From NCBI RefSeq assembly GCF_900114825.1, contig NZ_FOUI01000003.1, positions 62,001 through 126,000 of the forward strand: DNA of 64,000 nt. Reading direction: 5' to 3'. Positions 11,935-19,911 of this stretch are shown here, piece after piece. The position numbers and the translations under genes are program-made. Under the pieces are notes generated by a model. The model was given only the letters and a program-made list of their open reading frames with translations, did not search any database and had not been told where the DNA came from. This stretch comes from Halopseudomonas yangmingensis (GTDB lineage: Bacteria; Pseudomonadota; Gammaproteobacteria; Pseudomonadales; Pseudomonadaceae). Position 1 is the first letter of the stretch; each line of letters starts with the position of its first letter.

Positions 11935-13110
11935 ATGCCCTTTGATCTGTCTGCCCGCCTGGCCGAGCGCCATGCCGCCCACCTGTACCGCCAGCGCCCG
12001 CTGCTCGAATCACCGCAGGGGGTGCGGGTGGTGGTGGATGGTCAGGCGCTGCTGTCGTTCTGCAGCAATGACTATCTGGGTCTGGCCAGTCATCCGCAGC
12101 TGCGCGAGGCGCTGATCGAGGGGGTGCGCCGCTGGGGAGTGGGTGGCGGCGCCTCGCATCTGGTGGCCGGTCACAGTGCTGCGCACCATGCTCTTGAGGA
12201 AGCCCTGGCCGAGTTTACCGGCCGGCCCCGGGCGCTGCTGCTATCCACCGGCTATATGGCCAACCTGGCTGCCGTTACCGCGCTGGTCGGGCAGGGCGAT
12301 ACGGTGCTGCAGGATCGTCTCAATCACGCCTCGCTGCTGGATGCCGGCCTGCTCAGTGGCGCACGGTTTTCGCGCTACCTGCACAACGATGTTGATAGCC
12401 TGGGCAAACGCCTGAGTCGTGCCGAAGGCAATACCCTGGTGGTCACCGACGGTGTGTTCAGCATGGACGGAGATCTGGCCGAGCTGCCGGCGCTGTGCGC
12501 CATGGCCGGTAACCACAACGCCTGGGTGATGGTCGATGACGCCCACGGCTTCGGTTGTCTGGGGCGTAACGGCGGCGGCATCGTCGAGCACTTCGGGCTG
12601 GGTATTGAGCAGGTGCCGGTACTGGTCGGCACCCTCGGCAAGGCCTTTGGTAGCGCCGGCGCCTTTGTTGCCGGCAGCGAAGCATTGATCGAGACGCTGA
12701 TCCAGTTTGCCCGCCCTTATATCTACACCACCAGCCAGCCACCGGCGGTGGCCTGTGCCAGTCTGCGCAGCCTGCAGTTGCTGCGCGAGGAAGGCTGGCG
12801 CCGCCAGCACCTGCAGCAGTTGATAGTCCGTTTGCGTGCCGGGGTTAGCGAGCTGGGTTTGAGTCTGATGGACAGCCCGACGCCGATCCAGCCGATTGTG
12901 CTGGGCAGTAGCGAGCGTGCCCTGCAACTGTCTGCGGCGCTTCGTCGTCGTGGTCTGCTGGTCGGCGCCATACGCCCGCCTACCGTACCACGCGGCACTG
13001 CCCGACTGCGTGTAACACTGTCGGCCGAACACCAGCTGGAGGATATCGACCGCTTGCTGCAAGCTCTGGCTGATTCAATCAAGGAATTGCCGGAGGTAAC
13101 AAATGACTGA
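11935..13110 (+). CDS. bioF: 8-amino-7-oxononanoate synthase
   Basis: BioF is a PLP enzyme that condenses pimeloyl-ACP (or -CoA) with L-alanine to form KAPA. The PLP lysine is in [13 protein letters not shown], and the substrate region has [12 protein letters not shown] chose the ATG at 11935 ([13 protein letters not shown]), which matches the family start; a GTG at 11926 would add three residues. The 3' end overlaps bioH by 8 nt in an ATGACTGA arrangement, implying coupled translation. The 11803-11934 gap shows a 10-bp palindrome (ATTGATCAAT at 11865) but no clear promoter. Confidence 0.97.
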   Translation: MPFDLSARLAERHAAHLYRQRPLLESPQGVRVVVDGQALLSFCSNDYLGLASHPQLREALIEGVRRWGVGGGASHLVAGHSAAHHALEEALAEFTGRPRALLLSTGYMANLAAVTALVGQGDTVLQDRLNHASLLDAGLLSGARFSRYLHNDVDSLGKRLSRAEGNTLVVTDGVFSMDGDLAELPALCAMAGNHNAWVMVDDAHGFGCLGRNGGGIVEHFGLGIEQVPVLVGTLGKAFGSAGAFVAGSEALIETLIQFARPYIYTTSQPPAVACASLRSLQLLREEGWRRQHLQQLIVRLRAGVSELGLSLMDSPTPIQPIVLGSSERALQLSAALRRRGLLVGAIRPPTVPRGTARLRVTLSAEHQLEDIDRLLQALADSIKELPEVTND

Positions 13111-13819
13111 AATAAGCCTGTTGCCCGGCTGGGCGCTGTCCGCCAGCAATCTGGAGCCGCTGGCCGATGCATTGGTCGAGCGCCTGCCGGGTGTCGGCTG
13201 TGGGCTCTGCGAACTGCCGCCGCTGCAGTTGTCGAGCCTGGAGGATGACCTGCAGGCGCTGGCCGCCGCCCTGCCGGATGGTCCGCTGATCGGCTGGTCG
13301 CTGGGCGGCATGCTGGCGGTGCAACTGCAACGGCGTTTTCCGCAGCGCTTTACCCGGGTGGTCACATTGGCCAGCAATGCCTGTTTTGTGGCCCGCGCCG
13401 ACTGGTCAGCAGCCATGCCGGTGGATACCTATAAGACTTTTCTGCAGAACATGCGCGATAGCCCGGAGCGCACTCTGCGGCGCTTTGGCCTGCTGGTGAC
13501 CCAGGGTGCGGAGCAGCCCCGTGAACTGGTCAAGCAGCTGCAGTGGGATCAGGCCGATCCGCTGCAACGCCTGCAGGCACTTTCCCTGCTTGGTCTGCTG
13601 GACAACCGTGCGGCCATGCGTGGCGCCGCTGCGGGCAGTCAGCTGCATTGTCTGGCTGGTCAGGATGAGCTGGTGCCGGCGGCGGCTGCAGAGGCCTTGC
13701 GGCAACTGGCACCGCAGCAACAGGTGCTGCTGCATGGGCAAGCCTGTCATGCCCTGCCACTGCAGCAGCCGGACTGGCTGGCCGGGCAGATTGCCGGCTT
13801 TCTGCAGGGCGCGCCATGA
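13103..13819 (+). CDS. bioH: Pimeloyl-ACP methyl ester carboxylesterase
   Basis: BioH removes the methyl ester that BioC adds, releasing pimeloyl-ACP for BioF. The 238-aa alpha/beta-hydrolase has the nucleophile elbow GWSLGG, a late acidic residue in AGQDELVPA and the catalytic histidine in QACHALP. The ATG overlaps the end of bioF by 8 nt, and its own stop overlaps bioC by 4 nt, so the three are tightly coupled. Confidence 0.95.
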   Translation: MTEISLLPGWALSASNLEPLADALVERLPGVGCGLCELPPLQLSSLEDDLQALAAALPDGPLIGWSLGGMLAVQLQRRFPQRFTRVVTLASNACFVARADWSAAMPVDTYKTFLQNMRDSPERTLRRFGLLVTQGAEQPRELVKQLQWDQADPLQRLQALSLLGLLDNRAAMRGAAAGSQLHCLAGQDELVPAAAAEALRQLAPQQQVLLHGQACHALPLQQPDWLAGQIAGFLQGAP

Positions 13820-14610
13820 ACCAGCCGTTGTTCGACAAGCGGCAGGTCGCCGACTCCTTTGGTCGTGCGGCGGCCACCTATGATCAGGCCGCGGCCTTCC
13901 AGCGTCGGGTGGGACACAACCTGCTGGCCCGGTTGCCGGCGGGTCTGCAACCGCAGGCACTGGTCGATCTGGGCTGTGGGACCGGGTATTTCACCCGGGC
14001 GCTGGCCAGTCATTATGGCCGCCCGGTTCTGGGGCTGGATCTGGCCGAGGGCATGCTGCGGCATGCGCGGCAGCAGCCCTCGTTACCACCGGCAGCCGGC
14101 TGGGTTGCCGCCGATGCCGAGGCTTTGCCGCTGCGCAGCGCCAGTCAGGACCTGTTGTTCTCCAGTCTGGCCTTGCAGTGGTGCAATGATCTGCCACAGG
14201 CACTGGCCGAGGCCCGCCGGGTGTTGCGTGCTGGCGGCATCATGGCCTTTTCCACCCTGGTCGATGGTTCGCTGGTCGAGCTGCGTGACAGCTGGCAGCA
14301 GGTGGATGGGTATGTGCATGTGAACCGTTTCAGTCCCCGCCAGTCCCTGCAGCAGATGCTTGAGGCCAGCGGCTTTGCCGAGGTGCATTGTGAGATTGAA
14401 ACCCATGTCATGCACTACCCGCAGCTGTCCGGACTGACCCGCGAACTGAAGGCGCTGGGCGCCCACAATATCAATCCGGGGCGACCCGGCGGGCTGACCG
14501 GGCGTGCCCGCCTGCAGGCGCTGACGGCAGCCTATGAAGCCTTTCGAACCGATCGGGGCCTGCCGGCCAGCTGGCAGGTGGCTCAGATACTGTTGAAACA
14601 GGAGGCGTGA
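13816..14610 (+). CDS. bioC: Malonyl-ACP O-methyltransferase
   Basis: BioC methylates the free carboxyl of malonyl-ACP with SAM so that fatty-acid synthesis can build pimelate. The 264-aa product has the SAM-binding glycine motif VDLGCGTGYFTRAL (about residues 52-65) and a class-I methyltransferase fold. Position between bioH and bioD confirms the assignment over a generic methyltransferase. Confidence 0.96.
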   Translation: MNQPLFDKRQVADSFGRAAATYDQAAAFQRRVGHNLLARLPAGLQPQALVDLGCGTGYFTRALASHYGRPVLGLDLAEGMLRHARQQPSLPPAAGWVAADAEALPLRSASQDLLFSSLALQWCNDLPQALAEARRVLRAGGIMAFSTLVDGSLVELRDSWQQVDGYVHVNRFSPRQSLQQMLEASGFAEVHCEIETHVMHYPQLSGLTRELKALGAHNINPGRPGGLTGRARLQALTAAYEAFRTDRGLPASWQVAQILLKQEA

Positions 14611-14611
14611 G

Positions 14612-15292
14612 ATGGCCAGACGTTACTTTGTTACCGGTACCGATACCGAAATTGGCAAGACCACTGTTGCGGCAGCTCTGCTGCATGCAGCGCGCGGCCG
14701 CAGGCTGAGCACTGCTGCGGTAAAGCCGGTGGCGGCGGGTTGCGAACAGACCGCCGAAGGCTTGCGCAATGATGATGCGCTGGCGTTGCAGGCCGAGTGC
14801 CAGCCGCCGCTGGCCTACGAACTGATCAACCCGATTGCTCTGGAAGCGGCTATTGCACCGCATATTGCCGCCGCCGAGGAGGGTGTGGCGCTGACCATGG
14901 AGCTGCTCGCCGGTGCCTGCCTGCAGGTGTTTGACCGCAACGCCGACCTGACGCTGGTGGAAGGGGCGGGTGGCTGGCGGGTGCCGCTGAACACCCGGCA
15001 GACCCTTGCCGATCTGGCGGTGGATCTGCGCCTGCCGGTGATCATGGTGGTGGGTATGCGCCTCGGCTGCATCAACCACGCGCTGCTGACCGCCGAGGCG
15101 ATTGCCGCCAGCGGCCTGACCCTGGCTGGCTGGGTGGCCAATCATGTCGACCCGCAGATGAGTCGTCCGCAGGAGAATCTGCAGACTCTGCGGCAACTGC
15201 TCAAGGCACCCTGTCTGGGTGTTGTGCCCTGGCTGCCGAACGCTACCGCAGACGTCGTGGCGACACATCTTGATATCGCGCCGCTGGTGTGA
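14612..15292 (+). CDS. bioD: Dethiobiotin synthetase
   Basis: BioD forms the ureido ring of dethiobiotin from DAPA, CO2 and ATP. The 226-aa product has the P-loop GTDTEIGKTT at the N-terminus and VEGAGGWRVPL. It starts one base after the bioC stop codon and closes the biotin operon. The bioA step (KAPA to DAPA) is not encoded in this window. Confidence 0.97.
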   Translation: MARRYFVTGTDTEIGKTTVAAALLHAARGRRLSTAAVKPVAAGCEQTAEGLRNDDALALQAECQPPLAYELINPIALEAAIAPHIAAAEEGVALTMELLAGACLQVFDRNADLTLVEGAGGWRVPLNTRQTLADLAVDLRLPVIMVVGMRLGCINHALLTAEAIAASGLTLAGWVANHVDPQMSRPQENLQTLRQLLKAPCLGVVPWLPNATADVVATHLDIAPLV

Positions 15293-15365
15293 TCCGACCG
15301 GCGGCGGTACCACTTGCCGTGCTCTTGTGCTTGAATGAGTTCGAACCTCTCAGTGGAGAAATCCT

Positions 15366-15674
15366 ATGGCCATGCTTGATGTGATGTCTGCGGGCCTCAA
15401 CGGTGTACGTCAAGGCCAGTACCGGATGACCAATGCGGCAAGCGACATTGCCCGTGTGTCGATGCCGGAAGATCCTGCTGCGGCAAGCGCCGTTCCGGCC
15501 CAGCCTGCCAACCCGCAACCGGTTGCCAGCACGCCAGTCGAGACCAATCGTCCGGTCAACCTGGTGGACAGTCTGGTCGAGTTGCAACAGGGCCGTCGCG
15601 AAGTTGAGGCCGGTGCCTCGGTAATCGATACGGCCGATGAAGTGCTCGGTACCCTGCTGGATGTTACCGCCTGA
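15366..15674 (+). CDS. Small flagellar-rod-like protein of unknown function
   Basis: A 102-aa protein with a good ribosome-binding site (GTGGAG). The N-terminal GLNGVRQGQYRMTNAASDIA and the C-terminal part (LVDSLVELQQGRREVEAG, then IDTADEVLGTLLDV) look like the two ends of flagellar basal-body rod/hook proteins (FlgC/FlgG type). They are joined by a Pro/Ala/Val-rich linker of about 30 residues instead of a central domain. No flagellar genes adjoin it. It may be a minimal rod-like protein or a descendant of one. The next gene follows after 24 bp, so the two may be co-transcribed. Confidence 0.75.
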   Translation: MAMLDVMSAGLNGVRQGQYRMTNAASDIARVSMPEDPAAASAVPAQPANPQPVASTPVETNRPVNLVDSLVELQQGRREVEAGASVIDTADEVLGTLLDVTA

Positions 15675-15698
15675 CCGCAGGCTGACATCCCCACCGAT

Positions 15699-16409
15699 AT
15701 GAACGGTATTGCTCCGGCTGCGGTCGGTTATATCCCCAACACCTCCGGGTTGCGCCCTGCAGCCGGGGGTGTTGTTGTTTCTGCGACAGGAACTGCTTCC
15801 CCGCAAGCCGATGCAGCTGCTCAAAGCCCGCCCCCTGCAGAGGGTGGCCGGTCGGATGCCGATGATGTGCGCGTACGTCAGGCTGAATCGGCACTGGCCC
15901 GTGCCGAGGCTCGGGTGCTTGAGCAAATGCAACAGGAAATCCGCGAGCTGGCGATGCGTGACCGCGAGGTGCGAGCCCATGAACAGGCGCACAAGGCGGT
16001 TGGCGGGCAGTATGCTGGCGCACCAAGTTACAACTACCAGCGCGGCCCTGATGGGCGCATGTATGCCATCGGCGGTTCGGTACCCATTGATATCAGCCCG
16101 ATTCCGGGTGACCCGGCTGCAACATTGCAAAAAATGCAGCAGGTCCAACGGGCTGCGCTGGCGCCACTGCAACCCTCGGCAGCCGATCGCTCGATTGCCG
16201 CCGAGGCGGGCCGCCAGATGATCGAAGCACGCGCGCAATTGTTGCAGCAACAAGATGACGGAGCTTCCCCTGCCACCTCACCCGCTGAAGACGAGACAGC
16301 AGAATCACAAGCTGATCCCGTGCCCCGCTCGGTTGCAGCACAGCTTGACGATTACCGTGCAGTGGCTGCCAGTAGCCAGACTGCTTCCGGCATTTCCCTC
16401 ACTATCTGA
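15699..16409 (+). CDS. SprA-related putative metallopeptidase
   Basis: A 236-aa product. Residues around 85-140 carry VRAHEQAHKAVGGQYAGAP followed by a GPDGRMYAIGGSVPIDISP segment and then IPGDPAATLQKMQQV. This is the pattern of the SprA-related / CatA-like putative metalloprotease family; HEQAH would be the HExxH zinc site. The flanks are Ala/Pro/Gln-rich and probably disordered. There is no obvious signal peptide, and I see no Shine-Dalgarno, so translation may depend on the upstream 102-aa gene. Substrate and role are unknown. Confidence 0.75.
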   Translation: MNGIAPAAVGYIPNTSGLRPAAGGVVVSATGTASPQADAAAQSPPPAEGGRSDADDVRVRQAESALARAEARVLEQMQQEIRELAMRDREVRAHEQAHKAVGGQYAGAPSYNYQRGPDGRMYAIGGSVPIDISPIPGDPAATLQKMQQVQRAALAPLQPSAADRSIAAEAGRQMIEARAQLLQQQDDGASPATSPAEDETAESQADPVPRSVAAQLDDYRAVAASSQTASGISLTI

Positions 16410-16489
16410 TACACCCTGTTTTGCTATCCCGGCCGGCGTATTGGGGGCGGGCGATCACCTCTGTCGATACACAATCATTCATGTGGGGG

Positions 16490-16518
16490 TTGACAAAGGT
16501 CTGACCTAAACGTAAGTT
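16490..16518 (+). promoter_or_regulatory. Predicted sigma-70 promoter of the acyl-CoA dehydrogenase gene
   Basis: TTGACA (16490-16495), a 17-bp spacer and TAAGTT (16513-16518) lie about 100 bp upstream of the start codon. The -10 is imperfect but overlaps the PsrA-type operator, as expected for a repressible promoter. Confidence 0.6.
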
Positions 16519-16537
16519 TCAAACGTGCGTTTGAAAC
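16516..16537. promoter_or_regulatory. PsrA-type operator
   Basis: GTTTCAAAC, GTGC, GTTTGAAAC form a perfect inverted repeat with 9-bp arms. The core CAAACnnnnGTTTG is the published PsrA motif of Pseudomonas, (G/C)AAAC N2-4 GTTT(G/C). PsrA is a TetR-family repressor of beta-oxidation genes, relieved by long-chain fatty acids, so the downstream dehydrogenase is a fitting target. Confidence 0.85.
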
Positions 16538-16552
16538 ACCGCCCGAGCGGTG
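16537..16552 (+). other. Short 5' leader hairpin
   Basis: CACCGC (16537-16542) and GCGGTG (16547-16552) around a CCGA loop would form a 6-bp stem near the start of the predicted transcript, just past the PsrA operator. Function unknown. Confidence 0.35.
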
Positions 16553-16618
16553 CAAATAAAACTGCAGCCACAGGCTGCCTCCCCAAGCAATCCGATAACA
16601 CTGTTGAGGTCTGGAACC

Positions 16619-18424
16619 ATGCCCGATTACAAGGCTCCCTTGCGTGACATCCGTTTCGTTCGTGACGAACTGCTGGGTTATGAAGAACACTACCAGAGCC
16701 TGCCAGGCTGCGAAGAAGCCACCCCGGACATGGTCAATGCCATCCTCGAGGAAGGTGCCAAGTTCTGTGAGCAGGTAATTGCTCCGCTCAACCGTGTCGG
16801 CGACACCGAAGGCTGCACCTGGAGTCCGGAAGGCGTAAAGACCCCGACCGGTTTCAAAGAGGCCTATGATCAGTACGTAGAAGGCGGCTGGCCGAGCCTG
16901 TCGCACGACCCGGCCCACGGCGGCCAGGGTCTGCCGGACTCGCTGGGTCTGGCAATCAGTGAAATGGTCGGTCAGGCCAACTGGTCCTGGGGCATGTACC
17001 CCGGTCTGTCGCATGGCGCGATGAACACCATCGATCTGCACGGTACCGACGAGCAGAAGCACGTCTACCTGACCAAACTGGTATCCGGCCAGTGGACCGG
17101 CACCATGTGCCTGACCGAGCCGCATTGTGGTACCGACCTGGGTATGCTGCGCACCAAGGCCGAGCCGCAGGCTGACGGCTCCTACCAGGTGTCCGGTACC
17201 AAGATTTTCATCTCCTCCGGTGAGCACGACATGGCCGAGAACATCGTGCACATCGTGCTGGCTCGCCTGCCTGACGCACCGGCCGGTACCAAGGGTATCT
17301 CGCTGTTCATCGTGCCCAAGTTCCTGCCCGACGCCAACGGCGAGAAGGGCGAGCGTAACGGCGTCAACTGTGGTTCGCTTGAGCACAAGATGGGTATCCA
17401 CGGCAACGCTACCTGCGTAATGAACTTCGACAGCGCCACCGGCTACCTGATCGGCGAGGCGAACAAGGGTCTGAACGCCATGTTCACCTTTATGAACACT
17501 GCCCGTCTGGGTACCGCGCTGCAGGGCCTGGCCCACGCTGAAGTGGCCTTCCAGGGCGGCATCAAGTATGCCCGTGAGCGTCTGCAGATGCGTTCGCTGA
17601 CTGGCAACAAGGCGCCGGAAAAGCCGGCCGACCCGATCATCGTGCACCCTGACGTGCGCCGTATGCTGCTGACCATGAAGGCCTTTGCCGAAGGCAACCG
17701 TGCCATGGTGTATTTCACCGCCAAGCAGGTCGACATCATCCGTAACAGCCAGGATGCCGAGCAGAAGAAGCAGGCCGACGCCCTGCTGGCCTTCCTTACC
17801 CCGATCGCCAAGGCATTCATGACCGAGGTCGGTTTCGAAGCGGCCAACCATGGCGTGCAGATCTACGGTGGCCACGGCTTTATCGCCGAGTGGGGCATGG
17901 AGCAGAACGTGCGTGATGCCCGTATCTCCATGCTGTACGAAGGCACCACCGGCATCCAGGCCCTTGACCTGCTGGGCCGCAAGGTACTGATGACCCAGGG
18001 CGAGGCACTGAAAGGCTTCACCAAGATCGTGCACAAGTTCTGCCAGACCAATGAAGCCAACGACGCGGTCAAGGAGTTTGTTGCTCCGCTGGCCCAGCTG
18101 AACAAGGAGTGGGGCGAGCTGACCATGAAGATCGGCATGGCGGCGATGAAGGATCGTGAAATGGTCGGTGCTGCTGCGGTGGACTACTGCATGTACTCCG
18201 GCTACGCCTGCCTGGCCTACTTTTGGGCTGACATGGCACGTCTGGCGGCCGAGAAGCTGGCTGCCGGTACCACTGAGGAGGCCTTCTACAAGGCCAAGCT
18301 GCAGACTGCGCGCTTCTACTTCCAGCGCATCCTGCCGCGTACCCGCACCCACGTTGACGCCATGCTGTCCGGTGCCGACAACCTCATGGCCATGGCCGAA
18401 GACGACTTCGCCCTCGGTTACTGA
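16619..18424 (+). CDS. Acyl-CoA dehydrogenase, long FadE-like form, PsrA-controlled
   Basis: A 601-aa FAD-dependent acyl-CoA dehydrogenase of the same long subgroup as the gene at 6800-8602. It has CLTEPHCGTDLGML, GTKIFISSGEHDMAENIV, the catalytic-glutamate segment MLYEGTTGIQALDLLGRK, and the extra C-terminal domain. I chose the ATG at 16619 (MPDYKAPLRDIRF) because of GAGGT at proper spacing; the frame upstream runs across the leader. Position after the bio genes mirrors PA0506 of P. aeruginosa, a known fatty-acid-degradation gene, and the PsrA operator supports a role in long-chain fatty-acid use. A strong terminator follows. Confidence 0.95.
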   Translation: MPDYKAPLRDIRFVRDELLGYEEHYQSLPGCEEATPDMVNAILEEGAKFCEQVIAPLNRVGDTEGCTWSPEGVKTPTGFKEAYDQYVEGGWPSLSHDPAHGGQGLPDSLGLAISEMVGQANWSWGMYPGLSHGAMNTIDLHGTDEQKHVYLTKLVSGQWTGTMCLTEPHCGTDLGMLRTKAEPQADGSYQVSGTKIFISSGEHDMAENIVHIVLARLPDAPAGTKGISLFIVPKFLPDANGEKGERNGVNCGSLEHKMGIHGNATCVMNFDSATGYLIGEANKGLNAMFTFMNTARLGTALQGLAHAEVAFQGGIKYARERLQMRSLTGNKAPEKPADPIIVHPDVRRMLLTMKAFAEGNRAMVYFTAKQVDIIRNSQDAEQKKQADALLAFLTPIAKAFMTEVGFEAANHGVQIYGGHGFIAEWGMEQNVRDARISMLYEGTTGIQALDLLGRKVLMTQGEALKGFTKIVHKFCQTNEANDAVKEFVAPLAQLNKEWGELTMKIGMAAMKDREMVGAAAVDYCMYSGYACLAYFWADMARLAAEKLAAGTTEEAFYKAKLQTARFYFQRILPRTRTHVDAMLSGADNLMAMAEDDFALGY

Positions 18425-18432
18425 GTCCAGAG

Positions 18433-18467
18433 CACAAAAAACCCGGCGCAAGCCGGGTTTTTTTGTG
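18433..18467. terminator. Bidirectional intrinsic terminator
   Basis: ACCCGGC (18441-18447), GCAA loop, GCCGGGT (18452-18458), flanked by an A-run (18436-18441) and a T-run (18458-18464). It serves both the plus-strand dehydrogenase and the minus-strand dapD operon that converge here. Confidence 0.95.
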
Positions 18468-18495
18468 GGCGCCTGAAAAGTTCAGGCAGTTGCCA

Positions 18496-19530
18496 TCAGT
18501 TATGCGCGTGCAGCATTTCGTTGAGCTGGATGGCACTCTTGTTGGTCTTGCACTCGATGGCGCCTGTCTGCGAGTTGCGGCGGAACAGCAGGTCGCTCTG
18601 GTTGGCCAGTTCGCGGGCCTTGATCACCTTGACCAGTTTGTCGGCGTCATCCAGCAGGGCGATCTTGATGCCGGCGGTGATGTACAGGCCGGCCTCGACG
18701 GTGCAGCGGTCACCCAGCGGAATGCCGATACCGGCGTTGGCGCCAATCAGGCAGCCTTCACCCACCGAGATAACGATATTGCCGCCACCGGACAGGGTGC
18801 CCATGGTCGAGCAGCCGCCACCCAGGTCTGAGCCCTTGCCGACAAATACGCCGGCGGAGATGCGGCCTTCGACCATGCTGGTGCCGGCGGTACCGGCATT
18901 GAAGTTGATAAAGCCTTCATGCATCACCGTGGTGCCTTCGCCCACATAGGCGCCGAGGCGCACGCGGGCGGTGTCGGCGATGCGCACGCCGCTGGGCACC
19001 ACGTAGTCGGTCATGTTCGGGAACTTGTCGACACCATGCACGTTAAGGGTTTCACCACGCATGCGCGCGGCCAGCTGGCGCTGCGGCAGTTCGCTGATGT
19101 CGATGGCGCCCTGGTTGGTCCAGGCTACGTTCGGCAGCAGCGGGAAAATGCCGGCCAGCACCACCTGGTGCGGCTTGACCAGTCGGTGTGACAGCAGGTG
19201 CAGCTTGAGATAGGCCTCGGGGGTCGAGCTCGGTGCCTCATCGGTGGCGAGAATAGTCACCACCAGCGGGCGGTCGCTGCCTTCCAGCTGGGTAGCCAGG
19301 GCGCCCTGTTCGGCAAAGCCGGCGGCTTCCAGTTGCTTGCCGAGGGTGCCGCACTGGCTGGTGGCCAAGGCGATCGCCTGATTGCCACCGGTGTAGCCGA
19401 GCTGTTCGGCAATGACCTTGACCAGTGCCGGCTCGGGGTTGAGCAGTGGCTGCGGGTAGAAGACTTCAAGCCAGTCACCGGCACTGTTCTGGGTGCCGAT
19501 ACCGAAGGCCAGGCTGAAACATTCGCTCAT
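18496..19530 (-). CDS. dapD: 2,3,4,5-tetrahydropyridine-2,6-dicarboxylate N-succinyltransferase
   Basis: DapD succinylates tetrahydrodipicolinate in the succinylase route to meso-diaminopimelate and lysine. The 344-aa length is that of the long pseudomonad form rather than the 274-aa enteric one. A hexapeptide-repeat region is visible (VGEGTTVMHEG, VGKGSDLGGG, IGANAGIGIPLG). I chose the ATG at 19530 (MSECFSLAFGIGTQN), with AAGGA upstream; a start at 19557 would add nine residues. It is the last gene of the map-glnD-dapC-arsC-dapD run. Confidence 0.96.
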   Translation of the reverse strand: MSECFSLAFGIGTQNSAGDWLEVFYPQPLLNPEPALVKVIAEQLGYTGGNQAIALATSQCGTLGKQLEAAGFAEQGALATQLEGSDRPLVVTILATDEAPSSTPEAYLKLHLLSHRLVKPHQVVLAGIFPLLPNVAWTNQGAIDISELPQRQLAARMRGETLNVHGVDKFPNMTDYVVPSGVRIADTARVRLGAYVGEGTTVMHEGFINFNAGTAGTSMVEGRISAGVFVGKGSDLGGGCSTMGTLSGGGNIVISVGEGCLIGANAGIGIPLGDRCTVEAGLYITAGIKIALLDDADKLVKVIKARELANQSDLLFRRNSQTGAIECKTNKSAIQLNEMLHAHN

Positions 19531-19563
19531 GGGTGATTCCTTGGGCTGCAGGTGCATGGAGTG

Positions 19564-19908
19564 TCAGTCGAAGGCGCTGGCGTACAGCTCGGGCTTGAAG
19601 CCCACCAGACGCCGCTCGCCGGTATCCAGTACCGGTCTTTTGATCATCGACGGGTTGGCCTGCATCAGGGCAATGGCCTTGTCGGTGTCGATGTTCTGTT
19701 TGTCCGCATCATCCAGTTTGCGGAAGGTGGTGCCCTGACGGTTGAGAAGGATCTCCCAGCCGTGCTCGTTGCACCAGGCTCTCAGCCGTTCGGCGTCGAT
19801 ACCGTCTTTCTTGTAGTCGTGGAACTGGTAGGCCACGCCTTGCTGATCCAGCCAGTTGCGGGCCTTTTTCATGGTGTCACAGGCCTTGATGCCATACAGG
19901 GTGATCAT
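19564..19908 (-). CDS. ArsC/Spx-family (YffB-like) protein
   Basis: A 114-aa thioredoxin-fold protein of the ArsC/Spx family. The N-terminus reads MITLYGIKACDTMKKARNWL: a single cysteine at residue 10 in the C-D-T position is typical of YffB-type members annotated as ArsC-family reductases. KRPVLDT near residue 92 fits the family. It is placed between dapC (3-bp gap) and dapD, an arrangement conserved in pseudomonads. True arsenate reduction is unlikely without other ars genes. Confidence 0.88.
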   Translation of the reverse strand: MITLYGIKACDTMKKARNWLDQQGVAYQFHDYKKDGIDAERLRAWCNEHGWEILLNRQGTTFRKLDDADKQNIDTDKAIALMQANPSMIKRPVLDTGERRLVGFKPELYASAFD

Positions 19909-19911
19909 GGG

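Noticed and set aside
15334-15350. GAGTTCGAACCTC, resembling a tRNA T-arm
   Set aside because: The stem does not reach five pairs, and no acceptor, D-arm or anticodon arm fits around it.
16475-18451. 658-aa minus-strand open frame opposite the 601-aa acyl-CoA dehydrogenase
   Set aside because: A shadow of a highly conserved gene with strong codon bias; composition rich in His, Gly and Val, and no domain.
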